The notes: a model not told the origin generated them from the letters alone. Positions 7,552 to 18,016 are shown, numbered from the stretch's first letter. The stretch: 64,000 bases of DNA from Hyphomicrobium_A sp963776675 (GCA_963776675.1 CAVZNR010000042.1:62001-126000); one strand, 5' to 3'. Numbers and translations are program-made.

Positions 7552-9538
7552 TCATGCGCTATGGGGCCTGACCGGAGGGGAGCTTGCGAACGAGCTCGCA
7601 AGCTCGCGCATCATGCGCTCGACGTCGGGATGCTGCTCGGGGCGCCAATCGGCGAGCATGGCCTTCATGTCGTCCTCGCGCTGCTGCAGCAGCCGTCGAT
7701 AGTCGGAATTGCCGTTGGCACTGAGCGCGAGCATGCCGTCCGGCGCTTCCGACACCATGCCCGTCGCGGCGAGCCGCGCCAGCAACTCGGAGAACTCGCA
7801 CGTCCGTCATGTGCAGACGCTGCTCGAGTACGGATTTGTCGACGGGTCCGCTTTCGCCGATGCGGGCCAAGAGCCAGAACTCGTCCGGCTGCAGGCTGAT
7901 CCCCATGCGCTCGGCCCGCCGCGTGTAGACGAGCCACCGGTTCTCGCGCGCCGTCATGCGCGCGACGATGCGCTGCAGCTCTTCGAGCGACGTCGCGTCG
8001 CGCGGCATCTCGAAGGCGTCGCCCATGGGCTCGGGGCGAATGCTGGTGCGCAGCGGCACCTCCTTGATCGCCAGCGAGAGCAGGAAGGACACAAGCGCCA
8101 GCACGGCGGCGGTGAGGAACACGGGATGCAACGAATCGACGAACACGGCGAGGTAGGTCGTGTGCAGCGGCTCGCCCAGGGCGGCGATCGCCAAGGGATC
8201 GCGCAATACGGTTGCGGCATCGGGAACGGCGCGGTGCAGGTTGATCTCCAGCGCATAGGCAAAGATGCCGCCGAAGAGGGCCGCGCCGACCGAGCCGCCG
8301 ATGGAGCGAAACAGCGTGGTGCCCGAGGTTGCCACACCCAGTTGCTCGTAGGCGACCGCGTTCTGCACCGCCATGACGAGGATCTGCATCACCATGCCCA
8401 GGCCCAGCCCGAGCACCAGCATGTAGGCGGACGCGACGATCGCCGGCGTCTCCACCTGCAGGCGCGACATGAGGAACAGCGCAATCGTCATGAGTGCCGT
8501 CCCGCAAATGGGAAACATGCGGTAGCGGCCGACGCGGCTGATGATCTGACCGCTGGTGATGGAGCTGACGAACACGCCCAGCATCATCGGCGTCAGGTGC
8601 AATCCGGCGCTGGTGGGGTCCAATCCTCGCACGACCTGCAGGTAGACGGGCATCAGCGTGATGGACCCGAACAGCGCCATGCCGACGATGAAGCCGATTC
8701 CCGTGGCGATGACGAACGCCGGATTCGAGAACAGCGAAAGCGGCAGCAGGGGCTCGGCGGTCGTGGCTTCGACGTAAAGAAATCCAGCCAGCGACAGCGC
8801 GCCCAAAAGCGCGATCGCAAAAAGGCTGACAGGCGCGTCGGTGACGAGCGTGGCGCCCAAGCTGCTCATGACGATGACGCAGGTCAGAGCCAGCGCGAGG
8901 AGCGCGGCACCGGCATAGTCGATCTTCGCCTTGGTCGCACGCAGGCCGGGCCTGAAGGTCGCGTTGATGACGGCCAAGGCTAGAAGTCCGATCGGGAGAT
9001 TGATGTAGAAGATCCAGCGCCACGACAGGTGGTCGACGATGAAGCCGCCGACCAGCGGGCCGATGACGGTCGAGATGCCGAACACACCGCCGAAGAACCC
9101 TTGATAGCGGCCGCGCTCGCGCGGTGGGACGATGTCTCCCACCACGGCGAAGGCCGTGACCATCAGGCCGCCGCCGCCGAGCCCCTGCACGATGCGGAAC
9201 GCGATGAGCTCCGGCAGGTTCTGGGCGATGCCGCAGAGCGCCGACCCGACGAGGAAGATGACGATGGCCGCCTGCAGCACGATGCGGCGGCCATAAAGGT
9301 CGCCGAGCTTGCCGTAGAGCGGGATGACGACCGTCGTGGCCAAGAGGTAGGCGGTCACGATCCACGACAGGTGCGTCAGGCCGCCGATCTCGCCGACGAT
9401 GGTGGGCAGAGCCGTGGAGACGATCGTCTGGTCGAGGGAGGCCAGCAGCAGCACGAGCACCAGCGCCGAGAACACGGCCATGCGCTCGCGCTGGCTCGTC
9501 TCGCCGCCGTCGGGGCCGCCGGAAACCTGTCGTTGCAT
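7552..9538 (-). CDS. DHA2-family MFS drug exporter with C-terminal MarR-like winged-helix domain, frameshifted near its 3' end
   Basis: Residues about 20-505 form a 14-helix MFS transporter. It has the DHA2 motifs LDQTIVSTALPTI in helix 1, GKLGDLYGRR (motif A) and a long helix-5 segment GPLVGGFIVDHLSWRWIF (motif C region). After helix 14 comes a cytosolic stretch whose end resembles a MarR winged helix (TRRAERMGISLQPDEFWLLA, then SVLEQRLHMTDV). At about 7795-7800 the frame breaks: GTGCGAGTTCTCC should probably be GTGCGCGAGTTCTCC, a lost CG. The next frame continues ELLARLAATGMVSEAPDGMLALS to the stop at 7552, which is the expected wing and last helix. Full length is about 661 residues. It likely exports toxic compounds by proton antiport. 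The wHTH tail may sense or tether, and its role is unknown. Confidence 0.8.
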
Positions 9539-9661
9539 GGGATAGTGCGCTTGCTCTTGTGGCAGTCCCAGGCCCCGCCGGGGCAGAGCCTAGCGACGAA
9601 ACGCGGCCCAGGGCCGCGATCCGTCGTCCTCGTCAAACTCTAGCACCGGCGCGGGGTTCCC

Positions 9662-10039
9662 TCACCGCGGAATGCGGATCAGCACCTCGGTGTGGACGAG
9701 CTCCGGGTAGAGCGCCTTCAAAGCGTATCCGGCGTACCACAACAGCACGCCGAGCAGGATCAGCGCCGGCACCGCCGCGAACACCGCCTTGATGAAGAAC
9801 CCCATCAAGTGGGTGAACGGCACGTCGAAGCGCACGACCGTCGCCGGCGCCGCGGCCGCATAGGCCGGCACCTCGGCGGACCTGTCGCTGGCCCCGAAGT
9901 CGTGCGTCAGCGTCGCCGCGCGCGCCTTGTCCTCGCGCTCGCGCGCCTCGCGCTGCCTCGCCTCGCGCTCACGCCGCAGCGTGCGCGGCAGATCGTCGAC
10001 GTCGTCGTCGGCGGCCAATGTAAAATTGATATCGGTCAC
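9662..10039 (-). CDS. single-pass membrane protein with charged N-terminus, unknown function
   Basis: A 125-residue protein. Residues about 20-45 are an extremely basic/acidic helix (RREREARQREAREREDKAR), likely a short coiled coil in the cytoplasm. Residues about 78-110 include one strong membrane span (AVFAAVPALILLGVLLWYAGYAL). There is no signal peptide and no known domain. It faces away from apt at 10186, and the shared 146-bp region holds no clear operator. Function not recognised. Confidence 0.6.
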   Translation of the reverse strand: MTDINFTLAADDDVDDLPRTLRREREARQREAREREDKARAATLTHDFGASDRSAEVPAYAAAAPATVVRFDVPFTHLMGFFIKAVFAAVPALILLGVLLWYAGYALKALYPELVHTEVLIRIPR

Positions 10040-10185
10040 GCGCCCTACCTCCTCAAACGGTGCACACGACCCCGGAGCTACGGCAAATCGTGACGCCCCG
10101 GTATTTTGCTGGGGAGGCGAAACTTTCTACCGTGTAGCGTCCAATATTGCTATTTTGCGCCGGCAATTTGACGGGGAGGCAACAC

Positions 10186-10716
10186 TTGACCGATTTGCGC
10201 CGGTTGGTACGTACAATTCCGGATTACCCCAAGCCGGGGATCCTGTTTCGAGACGTGACGACGCTCCTGGGCGACGCCCAGGGCTTCAAGGCCGCGGTGG
10301 AAGGAATGGCGGCACCCTACATGGGCGACAAGATCGACGCGGTGGCTGGCATCGAGGCGCGCGGGTTCATCCTGGGCGGGGCGGTCGCCGACCGGCTCGG
10401 CTGCGGGTTCATTCCGATCCGCAAGAAGGGCAAGCTGCCGTGGAAGACCATCGGCCAGCAGTACACGCTGGAATACGGCGTGGACATCATCGAGATCCAC
10501 GAGGACGCGATCAAGGCGGGCGAGCGCATCCTCATCGTCGATGATCTGATCGCGACGGGCGGTACGGCGGAGGCGGCGGCCAAGCTTATCTCGCGCACGG
10601 GCGGGCTCGTCGCCGGCGCGGTATTCCTGGTCGATCTGCCCGATCTGGGCGGGCTCGATATCCTGCGCAGCCACGGCATCCGCACGCACGCGCTGATGGA
10701 CTTCGAGGGGCATTGA
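10186..10716 (+). CDS. apt: adenine phosphoribosyltransferase
   Basis: A 176-residue cytoplasmic enzyme converting adenine and PRPP to AMP. The start is taken as TTG 10186, seven bases after GGGGAGG, giving TDLRRLVRTIPDYPKPGI, the normal family N-terminus; reading from further upstream adds non-conserved sequence. Diagnostic segments are FRDVTTLLGD, GIEARGFILGGAVA, IPIRKKGKLPW (flexible loop) and the PRPP-binding ILIVDDLIATGGTAEA. It salvages the adenine released by methylthioadenosine phosphorylase, which fits the mtnA gene 1.4 kb downstream. No mtnP is seen between them. Confidence 0.95.
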   Translation: MTDLRRLVRTIPDYPKPGILFRDVTTLLGDAQGFKAAVEGMAAPYMGDKIDAVAGIEARGFILGGAVADRLGCGFIPIRKKGKLPWKTIGQQYTLEYGVDIIEIHEDAIKAGERILIVDDLIATGGTAEAAAKLISRTGGLVAGAVFLVDLPDLGGLDILRSHGIRTHALMDFEGH

Positions 10717-10727
10717 CCCACCCTCGC

Positions 10728-10896
10728 TGTCATCCTCGGGCTTGCTGCTCTCCTCTGTCATCCTCGGGCCCATGCTGAAACATCGGCAGAGACGCTGGCT
10801 TGCTCCGGCGCAGGGAAATCGTGGCGCTCGTTTGCCAACTGATCCAAACCTGAGCTTGTTGAGCCGTGGGTCCTCGGAATAAATCCGAGGATGACA
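10728..10896. repeat. intergenic inverted-repeat element (TGTCATCCTCGG family)
   Basis: Two direct copies of TGTCATCCTCGGG (10728, 10756) face an inverted copy CCGAGGATGACA ending at 10896. The right end also forms a hairpin TCCTCGG-AATAAAT-CCGAGGA. This is the typical form of short, dispersed non-coding repeats of alphaproteobacterial genomes. It occupies the start of the 1.2-kb gap after apt (10717-11932), in which I find no convincing gene. Confidence 0.6.
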
Positions 10897-11376
10897 CGTT
10901 GGGTGTGCGCCTTTAGCCTCGCGGGGCGATGCCCGAGGGTTTGAGAAAGAAAGGGAGCGCGGGCGCCGAAGCACTGCGATCCTGTTGCAACAAATGGGGC
11001 AGCCCTGTCATGGCGGAGCCGTGCTTCGCACGGACGCCGCGCTGGTGCTGCCGTGCCGAGGGTGCGGTCACATCGTCAGCGGGCTCATCGGTCCGGCTCT
11101 CGCTCCTTCGGGAGAGCCTCTCGCGTCCAGGACCTAGAGCTGCTGCGCTCCGAACCATGGAGCGCCGCTGCGCGAGGGGCGTCCGTGCAGTGTGTTGCCA
11201 CGCCTGCACAGCCTCGATCCGCGGCCCCGGAATCCGAGGTGAGCTACCTCGCGTCAAACGCCCGCGACGGTACGGACGCTGCCTCAACCGGGTCACCGCC
11301 CCCGCCCCGCAAAGCCGCTCAGCTGCGCGTCCCATGTGGACGGGGGTGCGAGCAGTATGGGGGAGCGGAGAGCGGC

Positions 11377-11554
11377 GGGGATAAGAATTCGGCGACCGCA
11401 CCCATTCACACCCGTCAGCAAGACGCAGGGTCTGACCCTCTGGGTCTGACCCTGTTATGGGACGGTGCTCCAGGGTGTCAGACCCGGAGGGTCAGACACC
11501 CTTATTAAGATGCGTGGGGATAAGAATTGCGACAGCGCCCACCCACATCCGTCA
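11377..11554. repeat. two imperfect direct repeats flanking a GGGTCTGACCC palindrome cluster
   Basis: A roughly 40-base unit beginning GGGGATAAGAATT and ending near CACCCGTCA at 11377-11417 recurs imperfectly at 11516-11554. Between them lie AGGGTCTGACCCT (11427-11439), GGGTCTGACCC (11442-11452) and a near-perfect 14-bp stem at 11472-11502 with loop GGA. The core CAGACCCGGAGG reappears in the hairpin after hisG (60395-60422). It looks like a nested palindromic repeat, not a gene. Confidence 0.55.
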
Positions 11555-11700
11555 TCCCGGCCAAGGTAGCGAAGCGACCGCAGAGCCGGGATCCAGCGTA
11601 AAGAGCGCCGAAGGCTCATTAAGATCACTGTGTCTGCGACGAGTTCGACGCTGGATCCCGGGTCTCCCCCGGCTCAAGGCCGGGATCGCCCGGGATGACA
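11551..11700. repeat. intergenic inverted-repeat element (GTCATCCCGGCC family)
   Basis: Begins GTCATCCCGGCC (11551) and ends with its inverted counterpart GGCCGGGATCGCCCGGGATGAC (split: GGCCGGGATC then CCGGGATGAC near 11700). Internal symmetric pieces CTGGATCCC/GGGATCCAG flank a short spacer. It is typical of dispersed short repeats of this group of bacteria. The remaining sequence to 11932 shows no convincing coding potential. Confidence 0.55.
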
Positions 11701-11932
11701 GGGTCGGTGCTGACGCCTACTTCGACCGATGCCGGCGCCGCGTTTGCCTCGCTGGCCGCCGCGCGGCGTTACTACGTCGTCCGCTCCTGGCCCTAGCCGG
11801 TAGCTCGCGTCTCGCCGGCTTCTGGAAGGTGAACGACACGGCGCCCCGCAGACGACAATGTGCTCATGCGCCCTACGAATTGACCGGGTTCTGCGCTAGG
11901 AGTGGCAGATCGTCAGCGAGAGGGTTTAGCCC

Positions 11933-12165
11933 GTGTCGTCCGTGCTGCCGCCCGAAAAGATGAGCATCGCGCTGCAGCGCATCGCGGCGTGGCGGGAGGA
12001 TCCGTCCGCGCCCGTCGCCTGCCCCGTGTGCGAGGCGGCAGGGTTTACCATCGTCGACCAGTCGGCGCGGCCCTACGCGGAGTGGTACGCCTTGACGTGC
12101 GCGGCCTGCGGCTTAGATGCGACCATACACCTTCCCATGGCCCCACCTATCCCCGGCGGAGACAT

Positions 12166-12169
<4 letters not shown>
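11933..12169 (+). CDS. small zinc-ribbon-like protein upstream of mtnA
   Basis: A 78-residue protein starting at GTG 11933, eight bases after AGAGGG. It carries two CxxC pairs about 30 residues apart, CPVC near residue 30 and CAAC near residue 57, each followed by a hydrophobic residue, the layout of a small zinc ribbon. There is no signal peptide. Its TGA overlaps the ATG of mtnA (ATGA), so it is coupled to methionine-salvage expression. I know no assigned function. A regulatory or chaperone-like role is possible but unsupported. Confidence 0.6.
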
Positions 12170-13275
<1,106 letters not shown>

Positions 13276-13340
13276 GCCCGGGGCTGATACCGTCGCTTGC
13301 GCATCCCATATGGACGGGCAGGGCAGCAACGGAGGTTCCC

Positions 13341-14367
13341 ATGTCCCAGCATCGCCGGTCTTGCGCGCGCTTGCTCGCGCCGCTTCTCGTTGCCGCATTC
13401 GCCGTGCCAGCCGCCGCGCAGGAGGCGCAATACCTGCCGCCAAATGATCTGCCGCTCGAAGGAAAGGTGCAGTACTACGACCTGCCTCAGGGCGACCGCC
13501 CGCACGACGTGGCGCCCGCACCCGACGGCAGCGTTTGGTACACGGGCCAGCGCGCCGGCGTGCTCGGCCGCCTCGATCCCAAAACGGGCGCCATCAAGCG
13601 CGTGCCGCTGGGCGACGGCTCGGCCCCGCACGGTGTTATCGTCGGGCCCGACGGCGCGCCCTGGGTCACCGACGGCGGGCTCAACGCCATAGTACGCGTC
13701 GATCCCAAGACGCTCGAGGTCAAATCCTGGCCGCTGCCCAAAGGCCGCGAGGATGCCAACCTCAACACCGCGGCCTTCGACGGCGAGGGCCGCATCTGGT
13801 TCACGGGCCAAGCCGGTATCTACGGCCGCCTCGACCCGAAGACTGGGGATATGCAAGTCTGGGATGCCCCACGCGGGCGTGGCCCCTACGGCATCGCGGC
13901 GACGCCATCAGGCGACATCTGGTTCGTCTCGCTGGCCGGCAGCTATCTGGCCAAGCCGGACCTTAATACCGGCGCCGTGACCCCCATCGATCCGCCGAGC
14001 AAGGGCAGCGGTACCCGCCGCGTCGTGGTCGGACTCCAAGGGCCGGCTCTGGGTCAGCGAATGGAACGCTGGCACGGTGAGCGTTTATGATCCGCAAAAG
14101 AAAGTGTGGCAGACATGGCCGTTGCCGGGCGAGATGCCGCGGGCCTATGCGGTGTTCGTCGACGAGAAGGATAAGGTTTGGGTGTCGGACTTTCCAGGCA
14201 ACGCCATCGTGCGCTTCGATCCCGAGACGGCGGACTTCGTGAGCTACGTCTCGAATCGGGAGCACGCGGATGTGCGTCAGATGCTGGGACGCCCCGGTGA
14301 GCTTTGGGGCGCGGAATCGGGCACCGATCGGCTCGTGGTCATTCGGTATGGTGAAACGACGCAGTAG
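13341..14367 (+). CDS. exported Vgb-like beta-propeller protein (virginiamycin B lyase family), frameshifted
   Basis: Starts at ATG 13341 after GGAGG, with a signal peptide of about 28 residues (LLVAAFAVPAAAQ). The mature part is a run of about 40-residue repeats typical of the Vgb/SMP-30/NHL propeller: GRLDPKTGAIKRVPL, APHGVIVGPDGAPWVTD, NAIVRVDPKTLEVKSWPL, GRIWFTGQAGIYGRLD. At about 14026 an extra G (GTCGTGGTCGG, expected GTCTGGTCGG) moves the frame. The rest continues SDSKGRLWVSEWNAG and FPGNAIVRFDPET to the stop at 14367. Joined length is about 341 residues. True Vgb linearises streptogramin B. For exported relatives such as this the substrate is unknown, so lyase activity should not be assumed. 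Confidence 0.75.
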
Positions 14368-14381
14368 CGTGAAAGTGTAGC

Positions 14382-15059
14382 GTGGGCGGCAAGGACAAAT
14401 CGGGCAAGCACGCGGAGGCGAGAGCGCGCCGCGCCGTCATCGAGACGGCGCTCGCCATGAGCGAAGGCGGCTTGTCGCCGGGGCGCTCGGGCAACGTGTC
14501 GTGCCGCTTTGCCGACGGCATGCTGATCACGCCGACCGGCATGGCCTACGAGGACACCCGCCCGCGCGACATCGTCTTCGTCGACGCGCATGGCGAAGTG
14601 CCCGACAAGAAGTCGCGCAAGCCCTCGAGCGAATGGCAGTTTCATCTCGCCGCCTATAAGGCGCGCCCCGATGCGGGCGCGGTGGTGCACACGCACTCGC
14701 TCAACGCCACCGTGCTCGCGTGCGCGCACAAGCCGATCCCGGCGTTCCATTACATGGTGGCGATCGCGGGCGGCGCCGACATCCCGCTGGTGCCCTACGA
14801 CACCTTCGGCACCAAGGAGCTGGCGAGCCATGTGGCCAAGGGGCTCGCGAAGCGCAACGCCTGCCTGATGGCGAACCACGGGCAGATCGCGATCGGGGCT
14901 TCGCTGGAAGGCGCGCTGGAGCTGGCGCGCGAGGTCGAGACGCTGGCTGAGCAGTATCGCGGCGTGCTCGCCATGGGCAAGCCGCACATCCTGTCCAAGC
15001 AAGAGATGGCGCGTGTGCTAAAGCGCTTCAAAACCTACGGCCAGCGCGCGCAGGACTAG
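14382..15059 (+). CDS. class II aldolase/adducin-family protein, candidate methylthioribulose-phosphate (MTA shunt) aldolase
   Basis: A 225-residue Zn-dependent aldolase-type enzyme, read from GTG 14382, with a weak RBS. Diagnostic segments: SGNVSCRF, ITPTGMAYED, EWQFHLAAYKARPDAGAVVHTHS with the two metal His residues, and LMANHGQIAIG with a third. L-fuculose-phosphate aldolase, MtnB dehydratase and the Ald2 aldolase of the MTA/DHAP shunt all belong here. The gene lies 1.1 kb after mtnA and in the same direction, with apt nearby, while mtnC, mtnD and mtnK are not seen. That favours an Ald2-like role: cleaving methylthioribulose-1-phosphate to DHAP and methylthioacetaldehyde. This is inference; sugar-phosphate aldolase specificity cannot be excluded. 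Confidence 0.8.
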   Translation: MGGKDKSGKHAEARARRAVIETALAMSEGGLSPGRSGNVSCRFADGMLITPTGMAYEDTRPRDIVFVDAHGEVPDKKSRKPSSEWQFHLAAYKARPDAGAVVHTHSLNATVLACAHKPIPAFHYMVAIAGGADIPLVPYDTFGTKELASHVAKGLAKRNACLMANHGQIAIGASLEGALELAREVETLAEQYRGVLAMGKPHILSKQEMARVLKRFKTYGQRAQD

Positions 15060-15091
15060 CGCAGCGTGCGCGCCATAAGGGGCTACTGGCT

Positions 15092-15382
15092 TTAGAGGTT
15101 CGGCTCTTCGGTGAGCTGGTTCTTGCAGGTGCGCCGCCATTCACGCTTGGTCATGTGCGTGGCCGGCTCCCAGATGCTCATGCAGTCGTCGAAACGCCGC
15201 TTACGCTTCTCGGCGGGCGTGACACTGATGGTGCCGGTCGTGAGATCGTCCATCCCGGAATCTGTCGCAGTCGTGTCGGCGGTCGCGGCCGGCGTTTCGG
15301 CGCGCAACTGCACCGGCACCGCCAGCAACAGGGCCGCGATGAGAGCCGTCAGAGAAACGAATCGTGCGGATTTCAATGTCAT
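15092..15382 (-). CDS. small exported protein with C-terminal basic Trp/Cys motif, unknown function
   Basis: A 96-residue protein. The signal peptide (FVSLTALIAALLLAVPVQLRA) ends before ETPAA. A Thr/Asp-rich linker follows, then a conserved-looking tail with two cysteines: RFDDCMSIWEPATHMTKREW and RTCKNQL. Small periplasmic proteins with an HMTKREW-type tail are common in this bacterial order and have no assigned role. The ATG at 15382 is chosen because it begins the signal peptide. Confidence 0.6.
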   Translation of the reverse strand: MTLKSARFVSLTALIAALLLAVPVQLRAETPAATADTTATDSGMDDLTTGTISVTPAEKRKRRFDDCMSIWEPATHMTKREWRRTCKNQLTEEPNL

Positions 15383-15456
15383 GCCTGGCAGATAGGGATT
15401 AATCGCGTCGAAATTGAGAACCCGCACGCGCGACAGTTGGTTCCAGCTGTGGATGC

Positions 15457-15639
15457 TTAACTGACGTGTGGCCCCTGCATCTGACGCAAAGCGGCCTCGA
15501 TCCGCCGCCACGTCTTTGCATCCGCAGCCTGGCCCTGCTGCTCGCAGGCTGCGGCCTTTTGCGCGGCCTCTGCTGCGGCCTTGTCCCCGTGCGCATCGCG
15601 CAGCTTGCGGGCGTGCTCTTGGATTTCCATCGCCTGCAT
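15457..15639 (-). CDS. small helical cytoplasmic protein, unknown function
   Basis: A 60-residue protein with a good RBS (GGAGG, seven bases before ATG 15639). It is helical and Ala/Gln-rich (HARKLRDAHGDKAAAEAAQK), with one Cys and a conserved-looking WRRIEAALRQMQGPHVS tail. No domain is recognised. It lies between the exported protein gene and ychF, all on the same strand but not overlapping. Confidence 0.6.
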   Translation of the reverse strand: MQAMEIQEHARKLRDAHGDKAAAEAAQKAAACEQQGQAADAKTWRRIEAALRQMQGPHVS

Positions 15640-15717
15640 GGTGTTTCCTCCCACTTGCACGGTCGATAAACCGCATATGGGGACCGGCGCGGGACGATCA
15701 AGGGCGCGTTTGCAGCT

Positions 15718-16816
15718 TCAATTGGCGAAGCGGAAGTGCATCACGTCGCCGTCCTTGACGACGTACTCCTTGCCCTCGAGCCGCATTTTGCCGGCATCCT
15801 TGGCGCCGACCTCGCCGCTCAAGGCAACATAGTCGTCGTAGGCGATGGTCTCGGCGCGGATGAAACCCTTCTCGAAATCGGTGTGGATAACTCCGGCCGC
15901 CTGCGGCGCCTTGGTGCCGCGGTGGATGGTCCAGGCGCGCGCCTCCTTCGGCCCCACGGTGAAATAGGTGACGAGGTCGAGGAGCTTGTAGCCTTCGTGG
16001 ATCAACTTGTTGAGGCCGGGCTCGGTCAGGCCGAGGTCCTTGAGGAACTCGGCACGGTCCTCGTCGGGCAGGCCGGCAAACTCGAGATTCGATCTTGGCG
16101 GAGATGACGACGCAGCCGGCGCCTTCCGCCTTGGCCCGCTCCTCCACGGCGCGCGAATGCGCGTTGCCGCTTGCCGCCGACGCCTCGTCGACGTTGCACA
16201 CGTAGAGCACCGGCTTGGCGGTCAAGAGCTGCAGCGCGGCGTAGCCGGGAGCTTCCTCAGGGCTAAGCTCGGCCAGGCGCGCGGGCTTGCCCTCGCGCAG
16301 CAGCGCCAAGGCCTTGTCCATCAGCGCGAGCTGGGCTTTGGATTCCTTGTCGCCGGTCTTCGCCTTCTTCTCGATGTTGGTGCGGCGCTTCTCCAGGCCG
16401 TCGAGGTCGGCGAGCATCAGCTCGGTCTCGACCGTCTCGGCGTCCGAGGCCGGATCGACGCGCCCCTCGACGTGGGTGACGTCGCCGTCCTCGAAGCAGC
16501 GCAGCACGTAGGCGACCGCGTCGACCTCGCGGATGTGGCCGAGGAACTGGTTGCCCAGGCCTTCACCCTTGGAGGCCCCGCGCACGAGGCCGGCGATGTC
16601 GACGAAGGTCAGCCGCGTCGGGATGATCTGGCCCGACTTGGCAATGGCGGCGAGCTTATCCAGCCGCTCGTCCGGCACGCCGACCTCGCCGACGTTGGGC
16701 TCGATGGTGCAGAACGGATAGTTGGCGGCCTCGGCGGCGGCCGTCTGCGTCAGTGCATTGAAGAGCGTGGACTTGCCGACGTTGGGCAGGCCCACGATCC
16801 CGCATTTGAAGCCCAT
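15718..16816 (-). CDS. ychF: redox-regulated ATPase YchF (Obg-family), frameshifted in this sequence
   Basis: N-terminal part: P-loop GLPNVGKSTLFNAL, switch region, DIAGLVRGASKGEGLGNQFL, then ISAKIES. At about 16087 one extra base (GAATCTCGAG, expected GAACTCGAG) moves the frame. The rest reads EFAGLPDEDRAEFL, then HEGYKLLDLVTYFTVGPKEARAW and the TGS-domain end EYVVKDGDVMHFRFAN. Joined, it is about 365 residues, exactly the family size. YchF binds ATP and ribosomes and affects translation and oxidative-stress resistance. Because the gene is nearly universal and otherwise perfect, I regard the break as a sequence error. Confidence 0.9.
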
Positions 16817-16841
16817 CTCGCCGTCCTGGTCGAAGGTTGGG

Positions 16842-16866
16842 AAAAGGAGACCGGCGGGCGCCGGTC
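16842..16866 (-). terminator. intrinsic terminator after the membrane-protein gene at 16955
   Basis: On the minus strand GACCGGC-GCCC-GCCGGTC forms a 7-bp perfect stem with a 4-base loop, followed by TCCTTTTCCC. It lies between the stop at 16955 and the ychF start at 16816, so it probably separates the two. Confidence 0.55.
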
Positions 16867-16954
16867 CCCGAAAGGTTGGCAGAGCCCTAAGGGTTTCGGG
16901 CCCCCTTGTGAAGCCCGTCTTTGCCGCAGCCGTCGCGGCCGACCCCGGCCCGGA

Positions 16955-17860
16955 TCAGCGCACCTGGTTAAGGGCGAACGCCGAATAGCTCTGCGGGCTG
17001 GGCAGGCGCTCCTTCCCGTTCATGGCGTCGGCGAGGGCCTCGCCCATGTCGGTGCCGGGCTCCAGCGACTTCACCGCGATGACGATGAACGGCCGTTGCC
17101 AGCTGGTGCCGCCGGTCTCGCAGCCGCTGCACGGATCGCGATACTGACCGAGGTTGAGCGTCCACACGGGGACCGTGACCGCGTCGGCGATCAGAGTGGC
17201 GGCCGTGCGCGCGCGCCGCTCTGCGCGGCCCTGCTCCTCGGCCGCGTTGCCCTCCTGCGATGCGGTGCCGACCGCGATCACCGCCTTGGCGTCGGCAAGC
17301 GCTGCGCGCACCTCGTCGTCGAGAACGGCTGAGGCCAGGTCGGTGCCGGCGATCGTCTTGCCGTCCTTCTCGAGCTGGTCGGCGCTGCCGCGCACCCACA
17401 GGAAGCTCTTGTTGAGCACGACGACGTCGAAGGTGCCGCGGCGGCCAGCCTTGTCCTTGCCCTCGATGGCGAAAACGGTCGAATTGCGCGTCTGGCGCAC
17501 GGTTTCCTTGGACGCAAGCGCAGCGGTTTCGATCGCGGCGCGGTGCGGCTCGATGACGTTGTCGCGAATGGCAATGGCGCCGAGCGTACCAACCGTCCCG
17601 AAGGCCGCGACGCCGACGGCTATGCCCGCATTGGTCTTGAAAAGCCCGAGCAACCAGGAGATGCGGTCCCACCAACCCGCGCCCTTGTCGTAGGCGCGAT
17701 AGCCGCGCCAGAGTCTATCAATCAGAACGCGCCGCCGCTTCGTTGCGCCTTCCGCAGCGGCAATGGGGTCCGCGGGCGCGCACAGACCCCACGCGACGAC
17801 GAAGCCGAGGGCAAAGGCGCTGGCTGCGTACCAAAGAGGGTCGGCGATCAGATCTTGCAT
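16955..17860 (-). CDS. membrane-anchored protein with periplasmic domain, unknown function
   Basis: About 301 residues from ATG 17860 (an upstream ATG at 17878 adds six). There are two membrane spans, near residues 8-25 (WYAASAFALGFVVAWGL) and 80-100 (AGIAVGVAAFGTVGTLGAIAI), then a soluble domain of about 200 residues. Within it ADAKAVIAVGTASQEGNAAEE followed by an RAERRARTAATLI helix is reminiscent of the OmpA-like peptidoglycan-binding fold, but without its full motif. A CSGC pair is found late. It sits upstream of ychF and after pit in transcription order. Function not assigned. Confidence 0.6.
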   Translation of the reverse strand: MQDLIADPLWYAASAFALGFVVAWGLCAPADPIAAAEGATKRRRVLIDRLWRGYRAYDKGAGWWDRISWLLGLFKTNAGIAVGVAAFGTVGTLGAIAIRDNVIEPHRAAIETAALASKETVRQTRNSTVFAIEGKDKAGRRGTFDVVVLNKSFLWVRGSADQLEKDGKTIAGTDLASAVLDDEVRAALADAKAVIAVGTASQEGNAAEEQGRAERRARTAATLIADAVTVPVWTLNLGQYRDPCSGCETGGTSWQRPFIVIAVKSLEPGTDMGEALADAMNGKERLPSPQSYSAFALNQVR

Positions 17861-18016
17861 CACGCTGGTGCGTCCCACGTCCCACTGTCTCAGGGCCGCA
17901 CACTAGGCGCTGGCGGCGCCATCCGAAAGACGGGTGGCAGAATAACTTCACTGCCTATGCAGCGATGCGACACGCGGGTCCGAGCGCTGTTGCCCGGGAC
18001 GTGATACCCGACGACG

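Noticed and set aside
7709..9643. Long open frames antisense to the DHA2 exporter, rich in His/Arg/Gln/Asp
   Set aside because: They are shadows of the high-GC codon pattern of the real minus-strand gene, without start signals or domain similarity.
10100..10180. Near-repeats TATTTTGC and GGGGAGGC before apt
   Set aside because: Only eight-base matches; the second GGGGAGG is the RBS of apt and the first is probably coincidence.
10929..11963. Overlapping long open frames on the + strand in the apt-mtnA gap
   Set aside because: They are Arg/Pro/Ser-rich, use repeat sequence, lack RBS and match no known domain; they are GC-rich-DNA artefacts.
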